A stretch of DNA of 64,000 bases from the NCBI GenBank assembly GCA_963773665.1, contig CAVZBZ010000001.1:1054001-1118000 (forward strand). The letters are read 5' to 3'. Position 1 is the first letter of the stretch. Each line of letters opens with the position of its first letter. The translations under genes and the position numbers were made by a program. Below, piece after piece: positions 8,973-17,722 of this stretch. The notes below the pieces were generated by a model, which was given only the letters and a program-made list of their open reading frames with translations, ran no database searches and was not told the origin of the DNA. The DNA is from DATJLY01 sp963773665 (GTDB taxonomy: Bacteria; Pseudomonadota; Alphaproteobacteria; ATCC43930; CGMCC-115725).

Positions 8973-10226
8973 TTAGCGCAGCCGATCCTGCATCAGGCCC
9001 GCCACAGCGATTCCCGAAGCGAAGACGACGGCAGCGACCGCCAGGATCGCGGCGCCAAAGCCGAACATGTCGGCAATCAGCCCTGACGCGAGCGCGCCGA
9101 CCGCATAGCCGAGGTCGCGCCAGAATTGATAGACGCTGAGCGCGCGCGCCCGCATGGTCGGATGCGCGGCATCCGAAATCGCCGCGATCAGAGTCGGATA
9201 GACCATCGCCGTGCCGACCCCGAGCAACGCGCTCGCCGGGAGCCACCAGGCAAAACCGCTGGCGAGCGCGATCAGCGTCAGCGCCGCCGCCTGAAGCCAC
9301 ATTCCCCACGCCACGAGCCCGCGCCGGCCGATCCGATCGCTGAGCGGCCCGGTGAGGATTTGCAGAATGCCCCAGCACGCCGGGTAAACCGCCTTCAGCA
9401 CGCCGATGCGCTCGACGCCGAGGCCGTAGGCGAGGAAGAACAGGGGCAGCAGTCCCCAGCTCATGCCGTCCTTGAGGTTGGTCGCGAACCCGGCCTGGCA
9501 GGCGGCAAACAGGCGCCGGTCGCCGAAGCTGGTGCGGCGAAACACGTCCCAGAAATTGAGCGCCTCCGCGCTGCCGTGAGCGTGCGCGTGAACCTCATGG
9601 CGCACATGGTCGCCGGTATCGCGCACGGCCAGGACCGAAAGCCCGAAGCCAAGCACGGCATAGACGGCGCCAAGGTAGAAGGGGCCGGGGCGCAGGCCAT
9701 AGCGGGCGGCGATCCAGCCGGTGAGAAAAGCCGTCAGTCCGACCGCGGCATACCCTGCGAACTCATTCAAACCGATCGCCAGGCCGCGCGAACGCGGCCC
9801 GACCAGATCGATTTTCATCAGCACCGTCATCGACCAGGCAAGACCCTGGTTGACGCCGAGCAAGGCATTGGCGGCGATCACCCAGCCCCAGCTCGGCGCC
9901 CACATCAGCATGAATGGGACCGGCAATCCAACGGCCCACCCCAACACCAGCGTCGCTTTACGGCCCCAACTCTCGGCCAGTTGGCCGGAGATCAGGTTGG
10001 TGAGTGCCTTCACCACACCGAAGCTGACGATAAAGCCGGTGATGATGCTGGCCGAGGCGAGGTGGAAGGTCTCGGCCCCGATCAGCGGTACAACCGTGCG
10101 CTCGAGGCCGACCATTCCGCCGACGAAAGCGTTGAGCAGGATCAGCAGGAGAAACTGGCCCAAATTGGCGCGGATGCCGAGCGCGACGCCCGCCGGCGCA
10201 ACCGCGGTCCTGGCCGGAACCGTCAT
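8973..10226 (-). CDS. MFS transporter
   Basis: Major facilitator superfamily transporter of 417 residues and about twelve membrane helices. The loop between helices 2 and 3 reads GQLAESWGRKATLVLG, the second-half counterpart is GPLSDRIGRRGLVAWG, and a histidine-rich central loop (HEVHAHAHGSAE) lies between the halves. ATG 10226 is preferred; upstream extension would enter the neighbouring gene. Eight bases separate it from the upstream metallo-beta-lactamase-fold gene, so the two probably form one operon controlled by the divergent ArsR-rhodanese regulator. Substrate unknown; the histidine-rich loop could bind metal. Confidence 0.88.
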   Translation of the reverse strand: MTVPARTAVAPAGVALGIRANLGQFLLLILLNAFVGGMVGLERTVVPLIGAETFHLASASIITGFIVSFGVVKALTNLISGQLAESWGRKATLVLGWAVGLPVPFMLMWAPSWGWVIAANALLGVNQGLAWSMTVLMKIDLVGPRSRGLAIGLNEFAGYAAVGLTAFLTGWIAARYGLRPGPFYLGAVYAVLGFGLSVLAVRDTGDHVRHEVHAHAHGSAEALNFWDVFRRTSFGDRRLFAACQAGFATNLKDGMSWGLLPLFFLAYGLGVERIGVLKAVYPACWGILQILTGPLSDRIGRRGLVAWGMWLQAAALTLIALASGFAWWLPASALLGVGTAMVYPTLIAAISDAAHPTMRARALSVYQFWRDLGYAVGALASGLIADMFGFGAAILAVAAVVFASGIAVAGLMQDRLR

Positions 10227-10233
10227 CGCGGCG

Positions 10234-10959
10234 CTACCTGCGATGCCCGCTATTCCAGGCCCGCAATTCCGCCGCATCGGCCGGCGCCGCCGGAACATCC
10301 TTCACCATGAACTCGATGAAACCGTCGGCCGCGTCGATCTTGAACGGGGTGTTGTGCCGCCGCTCGAACCCGATCGTCGAAGACGGCTTGCCGCTCAGCC
10401 GGCGGCCGCAAACCGAGCCCGCGTAAGCGCCCGGCCAGACCTCGACATGGTCCGGCAGCGCCTTCAGCCGCTGCAGGCTCAGGAACAAAGCGAGGGAAGC
10501 GGTCGCCGCATCGCCCGCGAGTTCAGTTCTTCCGACATCGCCGATCATCAGGGTATGGCCGGTCAGCGCAAACCACGGTTCGTCTGCCCGCGTGCGGTCG
10601 GTGACGAGGAGGCAAATATGCTCGGGCGTATGGCCAGGCGTGTGCAGCACGTCCACGACGACATTGCCGAGCGGCAAGCGGTCGCCGTCATTCACCGCAC
10701 GGATCGGGAAAGCCACCTTGGCCCCGGCATGGAGGACATATTCGGCACCGGCCTCGCTTGCGAGGACGCGCCCGGCGGAACGATGATCGGCGTGGATATG
10801 GGTATCGATGACGAAGCGGATGCGCATTCCGGTGTTGTCGGCAACCTGCAGGTATGGTGCGATGTCGCCGACCGGATCGACGACGGCACAAGCGGCATGC
10901 CCGCCGCAGCCGAACAGGTAGGAGACGGCAACCGGATCGGTATGGAGGAACTGACGCAT
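10234..10959 (-). CDS. metallo-beta-lactamase-fold protein, persulfide dioxygenase (ETHE1)-like
   Basis: A 241-residue metallo-hydrolase-fold protein with an intact HxHxDH motif (DTHIHADHRSAGR). HTPGHTPEH and the LTGHTLMIGDVGRTEL segment are typical of ETHE1/Blh-type persulfide dioxygenases and related sulfur enzymes. Start at ATG 10959 (MRQFLHTDPVAVSYLFG) or ATG 10965. It is the first gene of a two-gene minus-strand operon with the MFS transporter and is divergent from an ArsR-rhodanese regulator. That context supports a role in handling sulfane sulfur or a sulfur toxicant. The exact reaction is inferred. Confidence 0.85.
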   Translation of the reverse strand: MRQFLHTDPVAVSYLFGCGGHAACAVVDPVGDIAPYLQVADNTGMRIRFVIDTHIHADHRSAGRVLASEAGAEYVLHAGAKVAFPIRAVNDGDRLPLGNVVVDVLHTPGHTPEHICLLVTDRTRADEPWFALTGHTLMIGDVGRTELAGDAATASLALFLSLQRLKALPDHVEVWPGAYAGSVCGRRLSGKPSSTIGFERRHNTPFKIDAADGFIEFMVKDVPAAPADAAELRAWNSGHRR

Positions 10960-11015
10960 GATCATGCCGGCCTCCCGCAAGCTCCGAGCGGGGCCTTGAC
11001 CGCCGGAGTACATTC

Positions 11016-11035
11016 AATCAATCTGCAGATTGATT
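11016..11035. promoter_or_regulatory. 20-bp perfect palindrome, candidate ArsR-family operator
   Basis: A perfect 20-base palindrome with half-site AATCAATCTG lies between the divergent start codons of the metallo-beta-lactamase-fold gene (10959) and the ArsR-rhodanese gene (11049). ArsR-family repressors bind AT-containing inverted repeats in such divergent promoters, so this is the likely autoregulatory operator. Symmetry breaks immediately outside 11016-11035. Confidence 0.7.
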
Positions 11036-11048
11036 TCACGAACGGCGA

Positions 11049-11717
11049 ATGATGTCAACCCGCGGCCCGAAACAGCGCGTATTTGCGAGCCTCGCCGAGA
11101 TCGCTCGGGCACTGGGGCACGCGCATCGTCTCGAATTGCTGGAACATCTCGGCCAGGGAGAGCGCAGCGTCGAGGATCTGGCCGAGCGGGCCGGGCTCAC
11201 GCTCGCAAATGCGTCCCGGCACTTGCAGCTTCTTCGACGCGCGGCGCTTGTCGAAGGACGGCGCGAGGGGAAGCGCGTCTATTATCGTCTTACCGGCGAG
11301 GAGGTCGTCGATCTCGGACGCGCGCTCAGTCGCGTGGGCGAGCGCAACAGTGCCGAAATCGCGCGGGTCACGGCGAACTATTTCCGGGCGCGCGACGATT
11401 TTGAACCGGTCTCCCGGCAAGAGCTGCTCGATCGCCTGCGAGCGGGCACGGCAATGGTGCTCGATGTGCGGCCCGAGGACGAATTTGCCCGTGGGCACTT
11501 ACCGGGTGCGCTGAACATCCCGCTGGCACAATTGGAGCGCCGTTTGGCCGAATTGGCACCCGATCGGGAAATCGTCGCCTACTGCCGCGGCCCGTGGTGC
11601 GTGCTTTCCTACGAGGCTGTCGCCTTGTTGCGCGGGCGCGGCTACCGCGTGCGCCGGCTCGAAGACGGTTTCCCCGAGTGGAAGTCCGCGGGGTTGCCGG
11701 TCGGCCGCATGCAATGA
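11049..11717 (+). CDS. ArsR-family HTH regulator fused to a rhodanese domain
   Basis: Transcriptional regulator of 222 residues. Residues 1-105 form an ArsR winged helix (ALGHAHRLELLEHLG, then recognition region LTLANASRHLQLLRRAALV and wing EGKRVYYRL). Residues about 122-222 form a rhodanese domain (VLDVRPEDEFARGHLPGALN) with the active loop YCRGPWCVLSYEA. The only two cysteines in the whole protein are Cys179 and Cys184 of this loop; the ArsR part has no metal-binding ELCVC motif. The signal may therefore be sulfane sulfur sensed through the rhodanese cysteine. It probably controls itself and the divergent sulfur-enzyme/MFS operon. Confidence 0.9.
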   Translation: MMSTRGPKQRVFASLAEIARALGHAHRLELLEHLGQGERSVEDLAERAGLTLANASRHLQLLRRAALVEGRREGKRVYYRLTGEEVVDLGRALSRVGERNSAEIARVTANYFRARDDFEPVSRQELLDRLRAGTAMVLDVRPEDEFARGHLPGALNIPLAQLERRLAELAPDREIVAYCRGPWCVLSYEAVALLRGRGYRVRRLEDGFPEWKSAGLPVGRMQ

Positions 11718-11721
11718 TGGG

Positions 11722-13581
11722 TCAGACGACGATGCGGGCGCCGGCCGAATAGCTGGGGTCGCCGTCCTCCTCGAACAGCTCGGCGAGCTTCTCCAGCATG
11801 GCGCCGCCCAGTTGCTCGGCATCGACGATGGTGACGGCGCGGCGGTAGTAGCGCGTCACGTCGTGGCCGATGCCGATGGCGACGAGCTGCACGGGCGAGG
11901 TGCGCTCGATCTGGGTTATGACCTCGCGCAGGTGGCGCTCGAGATAATTGCCGGGATTGACCGACAGCGTCGAATCGTCGACCGGCGCGCCGTCGGAAAT
12001 CACCATCAGGATGCGGCGCTGCTCGGTACGGGCGATGAGGCGCGCATGCGCCCAGGCGAGCGCCTCGCCGTCGATGTTCTCCTTGAGGATGCCCTCGCGC
12101 AGCATGAGGCCCAACGAGCGCCGCGCGCGCCGCCACGGCGCGTCCGCCGCCTTGTAGACGATGTGGCGCAGATCGTTGAGGCGGCCGGGGTTGGGCGGCT
12201 TGCCGGCGGCGATCCAGCGCTCGCGCGACTGGCCGCCCTTCCAGGCGCGCGTGGTGAAGCCCAAAATCTCGACCTTGACGGCGCAGCGTTCGAGCGTGCG
12301 CGCGAGAATGTCGGCGCTCATCGCCGCGACCGTGATCGGCCGGCCGCGCATCGAGCCGGAATTGTCGATGAGGAGGCTCACCACCGTGTCGCGGAACTGC
12401 GTCTCCTTTTCGCGCTTGTAGGAGAGCGGATAGACCGGGTTGGTGACGACGCGCGAGAGCCGCCCGGTATCGAGCAGCCCTTCCTCGAGATCGAACTCCC
12501 ACGAGCGCATCTGCTTGGCCATGAGGCGGCGCTGCAGCCGGTTGGCCAGCCGCGCGACCACGCTTTGCAGGTGCGCGAGCTGCTGGTCGAGGAGCGCCCG
12601 GAGGCGCGTCAGCTCGTCGCTGTCGCACAGATCCTCGGCCGACACGATCTCGTCGCATTCGGTGGTGAAGGCGCGATAGGCATTGGGATCGTCGCCCCCG
12701 CGCGGGTTGCGCGGCAGCACGCCGGGCCGGCCCGGACGGTTCGGATCCTCGTCGCCCGAGCCCGGCATGAGCTCGCCCTGCATCTCCTCGGCGCTATCGT
12801 CGCCCTGCTCCTTGCCCTCCTGCGGCACGCCGCCCTCGAGCGCGCCTTTCTGGCCCGAGGCCGCGCCCTCCTTGCCTTCGGCGTCGCTCTCGCCCTCTTC
12901 GTCCTCGCCCTCGCCTTCGGCGTTCTCGCTCTCCTCGCCCTCTTCGGGCTCGCCGACATCGAGATCGAGGTCCTGGAGCAGCCGGCGCACCACCTTGGCG
13001 TAGGAATCCTGGTCCTCGGCGTGGCGCCCGAGCTCGGTCAGGTCGCGCGCGACCTTGCTTTCGAGGAGCGGCCGCCAGGCGTCGACCACCTGGCGCGCGG
13101 CGGGCGGGGGCGCTGCGCCGGTCAGCGCCTCGCGCGCCAAGAGCCGCACGGCCTCGGCCATCGTCACGTCGTTGCGCTCGATCATGTGCTCGTAGCCCTG
13201 GCGGCGATAGCGCTCCTCGAGCATGGCGGCGAGGTTGGCGGAGACGCCGGCCATGCGCCGCGCGCCCAAGGCCTCGACCCGGGCCTGCTCGACCCCGTCG
13301 AAGATGGCGCGCGCGGTCTCGCTCGCCGGCATGCGCTTGGCGTGGAGCGCTGCGTCGTGGTAGCGCAGGCGCAGCGCCAGCGCGTCGGCGGCGCCCCGCA
13401 CCGGCGCCGCCTCGCGCTCGGCCAGCTCGCGGCCGGGCACCGGCAGGCGCACGCGCGTGCCGGCGGCACCCGGCGGCTCGGCGCCGTAGGTCACGGTCAC
13501 GTCGTCGCGCTCCGCGATCGCGCGCAAGGTCGCGGCGGTCGAGCGCTTGAACGACTCTATCGGCGAGGCGGCATCGGCCAT
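11722..13581 (-). CDS. cobT: cobaltochelatase subunit CobT
   Basis: CobT, with CobS, forms the AAA+/chaperone part of aerobic ATP-dependent cobaltochelatase. With CobN it inserts cobalt into hydrogenobyrinic acid a,c-diamide in cobalamin synthesis. The 619-residue protein has an N-terminal helical domain, a strongly acidic linker (about 215-290, rich in EGEE and EDEE), and a C-terminal von Willebrand A domain with the metal-ion-dependent adhesion site DNSGSM near residue 408. It starts four bases after the cobS stop codon. The large subunit gene cobN is not in the window. Confidence 0.95.
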   Translation of the reverse strand: MADAASPIESFKRSTAATLRAIAERDDVTVTYGAEPPGAAGTRVRLPVPGRELAEREAAPVRGAADALALRLRYHDAALHAKRMPASETARAIFDGVEQARVEALGARRMAGVSANLAAMLEERYRRQGYEHMIERNDVTMAEAVRLLAREALTGAAPPPAARQVVDAWRPLLESKVARDLTELGRHAEDQDSYAKVVRRLLQDLDLDVGEPEEGEESENAEGEGEDEEGESDAEGKEGAASGQKGALEGGVPQEGKEQGDDSAEEMQGELMPGSGDEDPNRPGRPGVLPRNPRGGDDPNAYRAFTTECDEIVSAEDLCDSDELTRLRALLDQQLAHLQSVVARLANRLQRRLMAKQMRSWEFDLEEGLLDTGRLSRVVTNPVYPLSYKREKETQFRDTVVSLLIDNSGSMRGRPITVAAMSADILARTLERCAVKVEILGFTTRAWKGGQSRERWIAAGKPPNPGRLNDLRHIVYKAADAPWRRARRSLGLMLREGILKENIDGEALAWAHARLIARTEQRRILMVISDGAPVDDSTLSVNPGNYLERHLREVITQIERTSPVQLVAIGIGHDVTRYYRRAVTIVDAEQLGGAMLEKLAELFEEDGDPSYSAGARIVV

Positions 13582-13585
13582 CGCT

Positions 13586-14590
13586 TTACACCAGCGTCGC
13601 GCGGACGCCCGTCTCCTTCAATTCCGTGCCGAAGCAGCGCTGATAGTATTCCGCCACCGTGGCGCGCTCCATCTCGTCGCACTTGTTGAGGAAGGTGAGC
13701 CGGAAGGCGAACGCCACGTCGCTGAAGATGCGGACGTTCTCGGCCCAGGTTATGACCGTGCGCGGCGACATCACGGTCGAGATGTCGCCGTTGATGAAGC
13801 CCGAGCGCGTGAGTTCGGCAAGCGCCACCATGGCGTTGATCATGCGGCGGCCGTCGTCGTTGTCGTAATAGGGCACCTTCGCGAGCACGATCTCGAGCTC
13901 GGCGTCGTGCGGCAGATAGTTGAGGGTGGCGACCACGTTCCAGCGGTCCATCTGCCCCTGATTGATCTGCTGCGTGCCGTGATAGAGGCCGGTCGTGTCG
14001 CCCAATCCGATCGTGTTGGTGGTCGAGAACAGGCGGAAGAACGGGTGCGGGCGGATCACGCGGTTCTGGTCCAGGAGGGTGAGCTTCCCCTCGACCTCGA
14101 GGACGCGCTGGATCACGAACATCACATCGGGCCGCCCCGCGTCATACTCGTCGAACACGAGCGCCATGGGGTGCTGGATCGCCCACGGCAGAAGCCCCTC
14201 GCGGAACTCGGTGACCTGCTTGCCGTCGACCAGCACGATCGCGTCCTTGCCGACGAGATCGATGCGGCTGATGTGGCTGTCGAGATTGATGCGGATCAAG
14301 GGCCAGTTGAGGCGCGAGGCGACCTGCTCGATATGCGTCGATTTGCCAGTGCCGTGATAGCCCTGGATCATGACGCGCCGGTTGTAGGCGAAGCCCGCGA
14401 GGATCGCGAGCGTGGTATCGCGGTCGAAGCGATAAGCCTCGTCGAGATCGGGGACATGAGCACCCGCCTGCGAGAAAGCCGGAACCTGCAGGTCGCTGTC
14501 GATGCCGAAGGTCTGCCGCACCGAGAGCTGGATGTCCGGACGGTCGAGCGGAAAGATAGCTGTGCCGTTGCTGTTTTCTGTCGGGGCCAT
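13586..14590 (-). CDS. cobS: cobaltochelatase subunit CobS (AAA+ ATPase)
   Basis: AAA+ ATPase subunit of aerobic cobaltochelatase, forming hexameric rings with CobT to drive cobalt insertion by CobN. The 334-residue product shows Walker A GYHGTGKSTHIEQ, Walker B ALVFDEYDAG, sensor region FRLFSTTNTIGLGDTTGLY, and the N-terminal CobS signature QLSVRQTFGID. It lies between a J-domain gene and cobT on the same strand, an order well conserved in alphaproteobacteria. The start is ATG 14590. Confidence 0.95.
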   Translation of the reverse strand: MAPTENSNGTAIFPLDRPDIQLSVRQTFGIDSDLQVPAFSQAGAHVPDLDEAYRFDRDTTLAILAGFAYNRRVMIQGYHGTGKSTHIEQVASRLNWPLIRINLDSHISRIDLVGKDAIVLVDGKQVTEFREGLLPWAIQHPMALVFDEYDAGRPDVMFVIQRVLEVEGKLTLLDQNRVIRPHPFFRLFSTTNTIGLGDTTGLYHGTQQINQGQMDRWNVVATLNYLPHDAELEIVLAKVPYYDNDDGRRMINAMVALAELTRSGFINGDISTVMSPRTVITWAENVRIFSDVAFAFRLTFLNKCDEMERATVAEYYQRCFGTELKETGVRATLV

Positions 14591-14610
14591 GATGCTTTCG
14601 CGGATGTTCG

Positions 14611-15171
14611 TTAGGGAAAGTAGCTCGCCTTCAGGGTCGAATAGGCGAGGTTTATGATCTTCAGGCGCTCTTCCGCCGCCTTGTCGCCGCCATGGACGTT
14701 GGGGTGGTTGAGCTTCACCAGTTCCTTATAGCGCGCCTTGAGGGCGACGAGGGTAAGGGGCGGCGCGAGGTTGAACACTGTGAGCGCCTGCTCCTGCGGC
14801 GAGGGTTGATGAGGGCGCCGCGTCTTGCGCTGCTCCGTCTCCGCCTCGCCGTCGTCGAACAGGCCGAAATCGCGGAAGCGCGGCCGGTAGCCGTAGCCGC
14901 CGCGCACCCCCATCGGCCAGGTCGGCCGCTGCCACACCGTGTCGTTGCGGATCTCGCGCTCGATCTCGGCGGCGCTCATCCCGGCGTAGTAGTTCCACGC
15001 GGAATTGTAGGCGCGCACATGGTCGATGCAGAACCAGTGAAACATGCTAAGCGCCGCGCGCGAGCGCGGCGCCCGGTAAGCCCCGGCCGCAGCGCAGCCG
15101 GGGTGATCGCACGGTCTCACGGGCGTTTCCGCCGCGGACGTGCGCATGTCCTCGATGCGCGTGCGGACCAT
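14611..15171 (-). CDS. J-domain protein with an altered HPD motif
   Basis: DnaJ-like cochaperone of 186 residues, found upstream of cobS in many alphaproteobacteria. The N-terminus has a CDHPGC motif and FHWFCIDHVRAYN, family-typical and possibly metal binding. The C-terminal J domain reads LVALKARYKELVKLNHPN followed by VHGGDKAAEERL and INLAYSTLK. The invariant HPD tripeptide that stimulates DnaK is HPN here (AAC codon, complement at 14698-14700). Start ATG 15171 is likely; ATG 15147 (MRTSAAETPV) also fits. It is divergent from bolA. Confidence 0.85.
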   Translation of the reverse strand: MVRTRIEDMRTSAAETPVRPCDHPGCAAAGAYRAPRSRAALSMFHWFCIDHVRAYNSAWNYYAGMSAAEIEREIRNDTVWQRPTWPMGVRGGYGYRPRFRDFGLFDDGEAETEQRKTRRPHQPSPQEQALTVFNLAPPLTLVALKARYKELVKLNHPNVHGGDKAAEERLKIINLAYSTLKASYFP

Positions 15172-15300
15172 TATGTGTGCAGTATGGGGATTGAATGGGG
15201 ATGTGACAAGGCTCGGGAAATCGCGGCTTGCATGCATCGCGCGCGATCGTGCGCCGCACCTTGTTGACGGAGCGCATCGGCCGATCCACCTTGTCTCGCG

Positions 15301-15585
15301 ATGTCGATGAAAGAGCGCATCCGCACCAAGCTCGCCGCCGCGCTGCAGCCCATACGGCTCGACGTGTTCGACGATTCGCACCGCCATCGCGGCCACGCCG
15401 GCGCGCGTCCGGACGGCGAGACGCATTTCCGCGTCGAAGTGGTCGCCGCGAGCTTCGCCGGCAAGAGCCGCCTCGAACGGCAGCGCGCGATCTATGCGCT
15501 GCTCGCCGACGAGCTGAAAGAGCGCGTCCACGCGCTGCAGATCACCGCCCTCGCCCCGGACGAGAGCCACACCGGAAAGTTGTAA
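15301..15585 (+). CDS. bolA: BolA family protein
   Basis: Small BolA-type protein (94 aa). BolA proteins pair with monothiol glutaredoxins around [2Fe-2S] clusters and act in iron-sulfur handling or regulation. The typical core is LDVFDDSHRHRGHAG followed by ETHFRVEVVAASFAGKSR and RQRAIYALLADEL; the conserved HRHRGH histidines and SRLERQR segment are present. It is divergent from the J-domain gene, the usual alphaproteobacterial arrangement. Confidence 0.93.
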   Translation: MSMKERIRTKLAAALQPIRLDVFDDSHRHRGHAGARPDGETHFRVEVVAASFAGKSRLERQRAIYALLADELKERVHALQITALAPDESHTGKL

Positions 15586-15645
15586 TTCTCGCCGGACCAC
15601 GCTTAACGGTTGCGGCAGGCGGAAAACCTCATTAATATCCGGGCC

Positions 15646-15978
15646 ATGGTCAGCGTGGGCAAGTCGCCCGCACCGCTAAGCGGTCCCCAGCAGCCGGCCC
15701 TTCCGGGCTCGACGCTGGACAATCGGAACGTCACCGTCGCCGGGCGGCGGACCAGTATCAGGCTCGAGCCGCCGATGTGGCTGGCGCTGCGGCAAGTCTG
15801 CGCGCGCGAACGCGCGACGGTCAACGAGGTCGTGACCGCGATCGAGCGGTCGCGCACCGAATCGAGCCTGACCTCGGCCATCCGCGTCTATTTGTTGCGC
15901 TATTTCGAGGCCGCCGCGACCGAGGGCGGGCACTGGCGCGCCGGCCACGGCGCAATCTTCGCGCGCCGGCGCGGCTGA
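15646..15978 (+). CDS. ribbon-helix-helix domain protein
   Basis: Putative DNA-binding protein of 110 residues. After a proline-rich lead it has the RHH_4-type domain NVTVAGRRTSIRLEPPMW followed by ALRQVCARERATVNEVVT and LTSAIRVYLLRYF. The first strand and two helices of a ribbon-helix-helix fold are clear. ATG 15646 (MVSVGKSPA) is chosen; ATG-like starts upstream at 15610 would add a poor 12-residue extension. Related proteins in alphaproteobacteria are uncharacterised. It is convergent with the DUF2889 gene. Confidence 0.75.
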   Translation: MVSVGKSPAPLSGPQQPALPGSTLDNRNVTVAGRRTSIRLEPPMWLALRQVCARERATVNEVVTAIERSRTESSLTSAIRVYLLRYFEAAATEGGHWRAGHGAIFARRRG

Positions 15979-15980
15979 GC

Positions 15981-16541
15981 TCAAGGGCCGGTGTAGCGGT
16001 CGGGATAGATCTGCTTCACCACCTCGCCCTTGCTCGACCAGCCGTGACAGGTGTCGATGAGGCGCGGGCGCGGGGTGCGGGCGGGCTCGCCGCCGTTCCG
16101 GCTGCGCACCCGGTTGCGATAGGGATAGATGGTCTGGAATGCCGTCGTGGCGACCGGCCCCAGCATCTCGACGAGATGGGTGCAGCCTTCGACCCCGCCC
16201 AGCAGCTCGCGCACCTTGGCATTGAAGCCGGGCTTGATGCTGAGTCCCTTGAGCTTGGCGAAATTGCCGGTGATGCCCGAGCAGATCGGAAACGGGCTGT
16301 GATCGGTCACGGCCTCGACCTCGCGGATGACGAGGTCGTCGTTGACGGTCAGGCGGAGCCACATTTGATGCACCGGCGTGCCGGCGATGACCGGGCCGCG
16401 GAACTGCGAATCGAAGTCGTAGGTCTTGGTGTCGGTGAGATGCCCCTCGATGTCCCACAGCCCGTCGGCGCGGTGAAAGCCGCGGCACACCACGTGGCGG
16501 GTGTGGATGGCCTCGCGTTCGGCCGGAGCGGAGAGCGGCAT
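15981..16541 (-). CDS. DUF2889 domain protein
   Basis: Conserved protein of unknown function (186 aa) matching the DUF2889 pattern. It begins with the histidine-containing REAIHTRHVVCRGFHRADG and the DGLWDIEGHLTDTKTY segment, and later has CSGITGNFAKLKGLSIKPG and GCTHLVEMLGPVATTAFQT. No signal peptide or membrane segment. The conserved Cys and His residues could bind a metal, but no function is established. Confidence 0.85.
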   Translation of the reverse strand: MPLSAPAEREAIHTRHVVCRGFHRADGLWDIEGHLTDTKTYDFDSQFRGPVIAGTPVHQMWLRLTVNDDLVIREVEAVTDHSPFPICSGITGNFAKLKGLSIKPGFNAKVRELLGGVEGCTHLVEMLGPVATTAFQTIYPYRNRVRSRNGGEPARTPRPRLIDTCHGWSSKGEVVKQIYPDRYTGP

Positions 16542-16576
16542 GAACTTGCCTCGCGGGCGGTGGCGGACGGCGCTCT

Positions 16577-17722
16577 TTAGAGAGCGCCCGCCGGTCCCGC
16601 CAGCGAATTCGGCGCTTGAGATGCGAGGAACTCGCGGATCAGACCTTCGGGAACATCGGGCTTTATGAAGGCGTCGCCGATGCCGCGCGCGAGGATCAGG
16701 GTGATTTTTCCGTCCCGCACCTTCTTGTCGTGGCGCATGTGGCGCAGCAGCCCGTCAACGGACAGGCGCGGCAGATTGCCGGCCTCGCCGAGCTCCGTGG
16801 GCAGCCCCACCGCCGCAAAATGGCGCCGCACGCGCGCGATCTCGGCCTCGGCGCACAGGCCGAGCCGGGCGGAGAAATCGAACGCGAGCCGCATGCCGAG
16901 CGCCACCGCCTCGCCATGGAGCAGCGCGTCGCCGAACCCGGTCTCGGCCTCGAGCGCGTGGCCGAACGTGTGGCCGAAATTGAGGAGCGCGCGCTCGGCC
17001 TCCTCGCGTTCGTCGGAGGCGACGATTTCGGCCTTGGCGGCGCAGCTGCGGCGCACCGCCTCGCGCCGGAGTCCGGCGTCGCCAGCGACGAGCGCGGGAC
17101 CATTCGCCTCGAGCCAGCCGAAGAAATCGGGGTCGCGGATGAGCCCGTACTTCACCACCTCGGCATAGCCGGCCAGAAGCTCGCGCCGCGGCAAAGTGGC
17201 GAGCGCGTCGATGTCGGCAAGGACGAGCACCGGCTGATAGAAGGCGCCGACCAGGTTCTTGCCGTGGATCGTGTCGATCGCGGTCTTGCCGCCGACCGAG
17301 CTGTCGACCTGGGCGAGGAGCGTCGTCGGGATCTGCACATAGGCCACCCCGCGCAGCAGCGTCGCCGCGGCAAAGCCGGTGAGATCGCCGATGACGCCGC
17401 CGCCCAGCGCCACGAGCGTCGTGCGCCGCTCGACGCCAAGCCCGAGCAGGTCCTCGACGAGCTTCTGGAAATGGCGGAAATCCTTGGTCTGCTCGCCGGG
17501 CGGCAGCACCATCGTGTCGTGCGCGATCCCGGCCGCGTCGAGCCCGGCTGCGAGCCGCGCCAGATGGAGCCGCGCGACCGTCTCGTCGGTGACGATCGCG
17601 ACGCGGCTCTGGCGCAGCACCGGGCGCATCAGCGTGCCCGCCTCCTCGAGCAGCCCCGCGCCGATCACGATGTCGTAGCTGCGCGCGCCCAGCTCGACCC
17701 GCAGCCTTTCCGCGGCGCTCAT
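16577..17722 (-). CDS. aroB: 3-dehydroquinate synthase
   Basis: Second enzyme of the shikimate pathway: converts DAHP to 3-dehydroquinate using NAD and a metal ion, in the cytoplasm. The 381-residue product has the glycine-rich NAD motif ALGGGVIGDLTGFAA, substrate site PTTLLAQVDSSVGGKTAID, the metal ligands in GYAEVVKYGLI, LNFGHTFGHALE and LLHGEAVALGM, and the conserved HDKKV. Start ATG 17722 overlaps the aroK stop by four bases (ATGA), so the two are translationally coupled. Confidence 0.96.
   Translation of the reverse strand: MSAAERLRVELGARSYDIVIGAGLLEEAGTLMRPVLRQSRVAIVTDETVARLHLARLAAGLDAAGIAHDTMVLPPGEQTKDFRHFQKLVEDLLGLGVERRTTLVALGGGVIGDLTGFAAATLLRGVAYVQIPTTLLAQVDSSVGGKTAIDTIHGKNLVGAFYQPVLVLADIDALATLPRRELLAGYAEVVKYGLIRDPDFFGWLEANGPALVAGDAGLRREAVRRSCAAKAEIVASDEREEAERALLNFGHTFGHALEAETGFGDALLHGEAVALGMRLAFDFSARLGLCAEAEIARVRRHFAAVGLPTELGEAGNLPRLSVDGLLRHMRHDKKVRDGKITLILARGIGDAFIKPDVPEGLIREFLASQAPNSLAGPAGAL

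Noticed and set aside
11812..13689. Long plus-strand open frame antisense to cobT
   Set aside because: CobT is complete on the other strand; the antisense product has compositional bias only.
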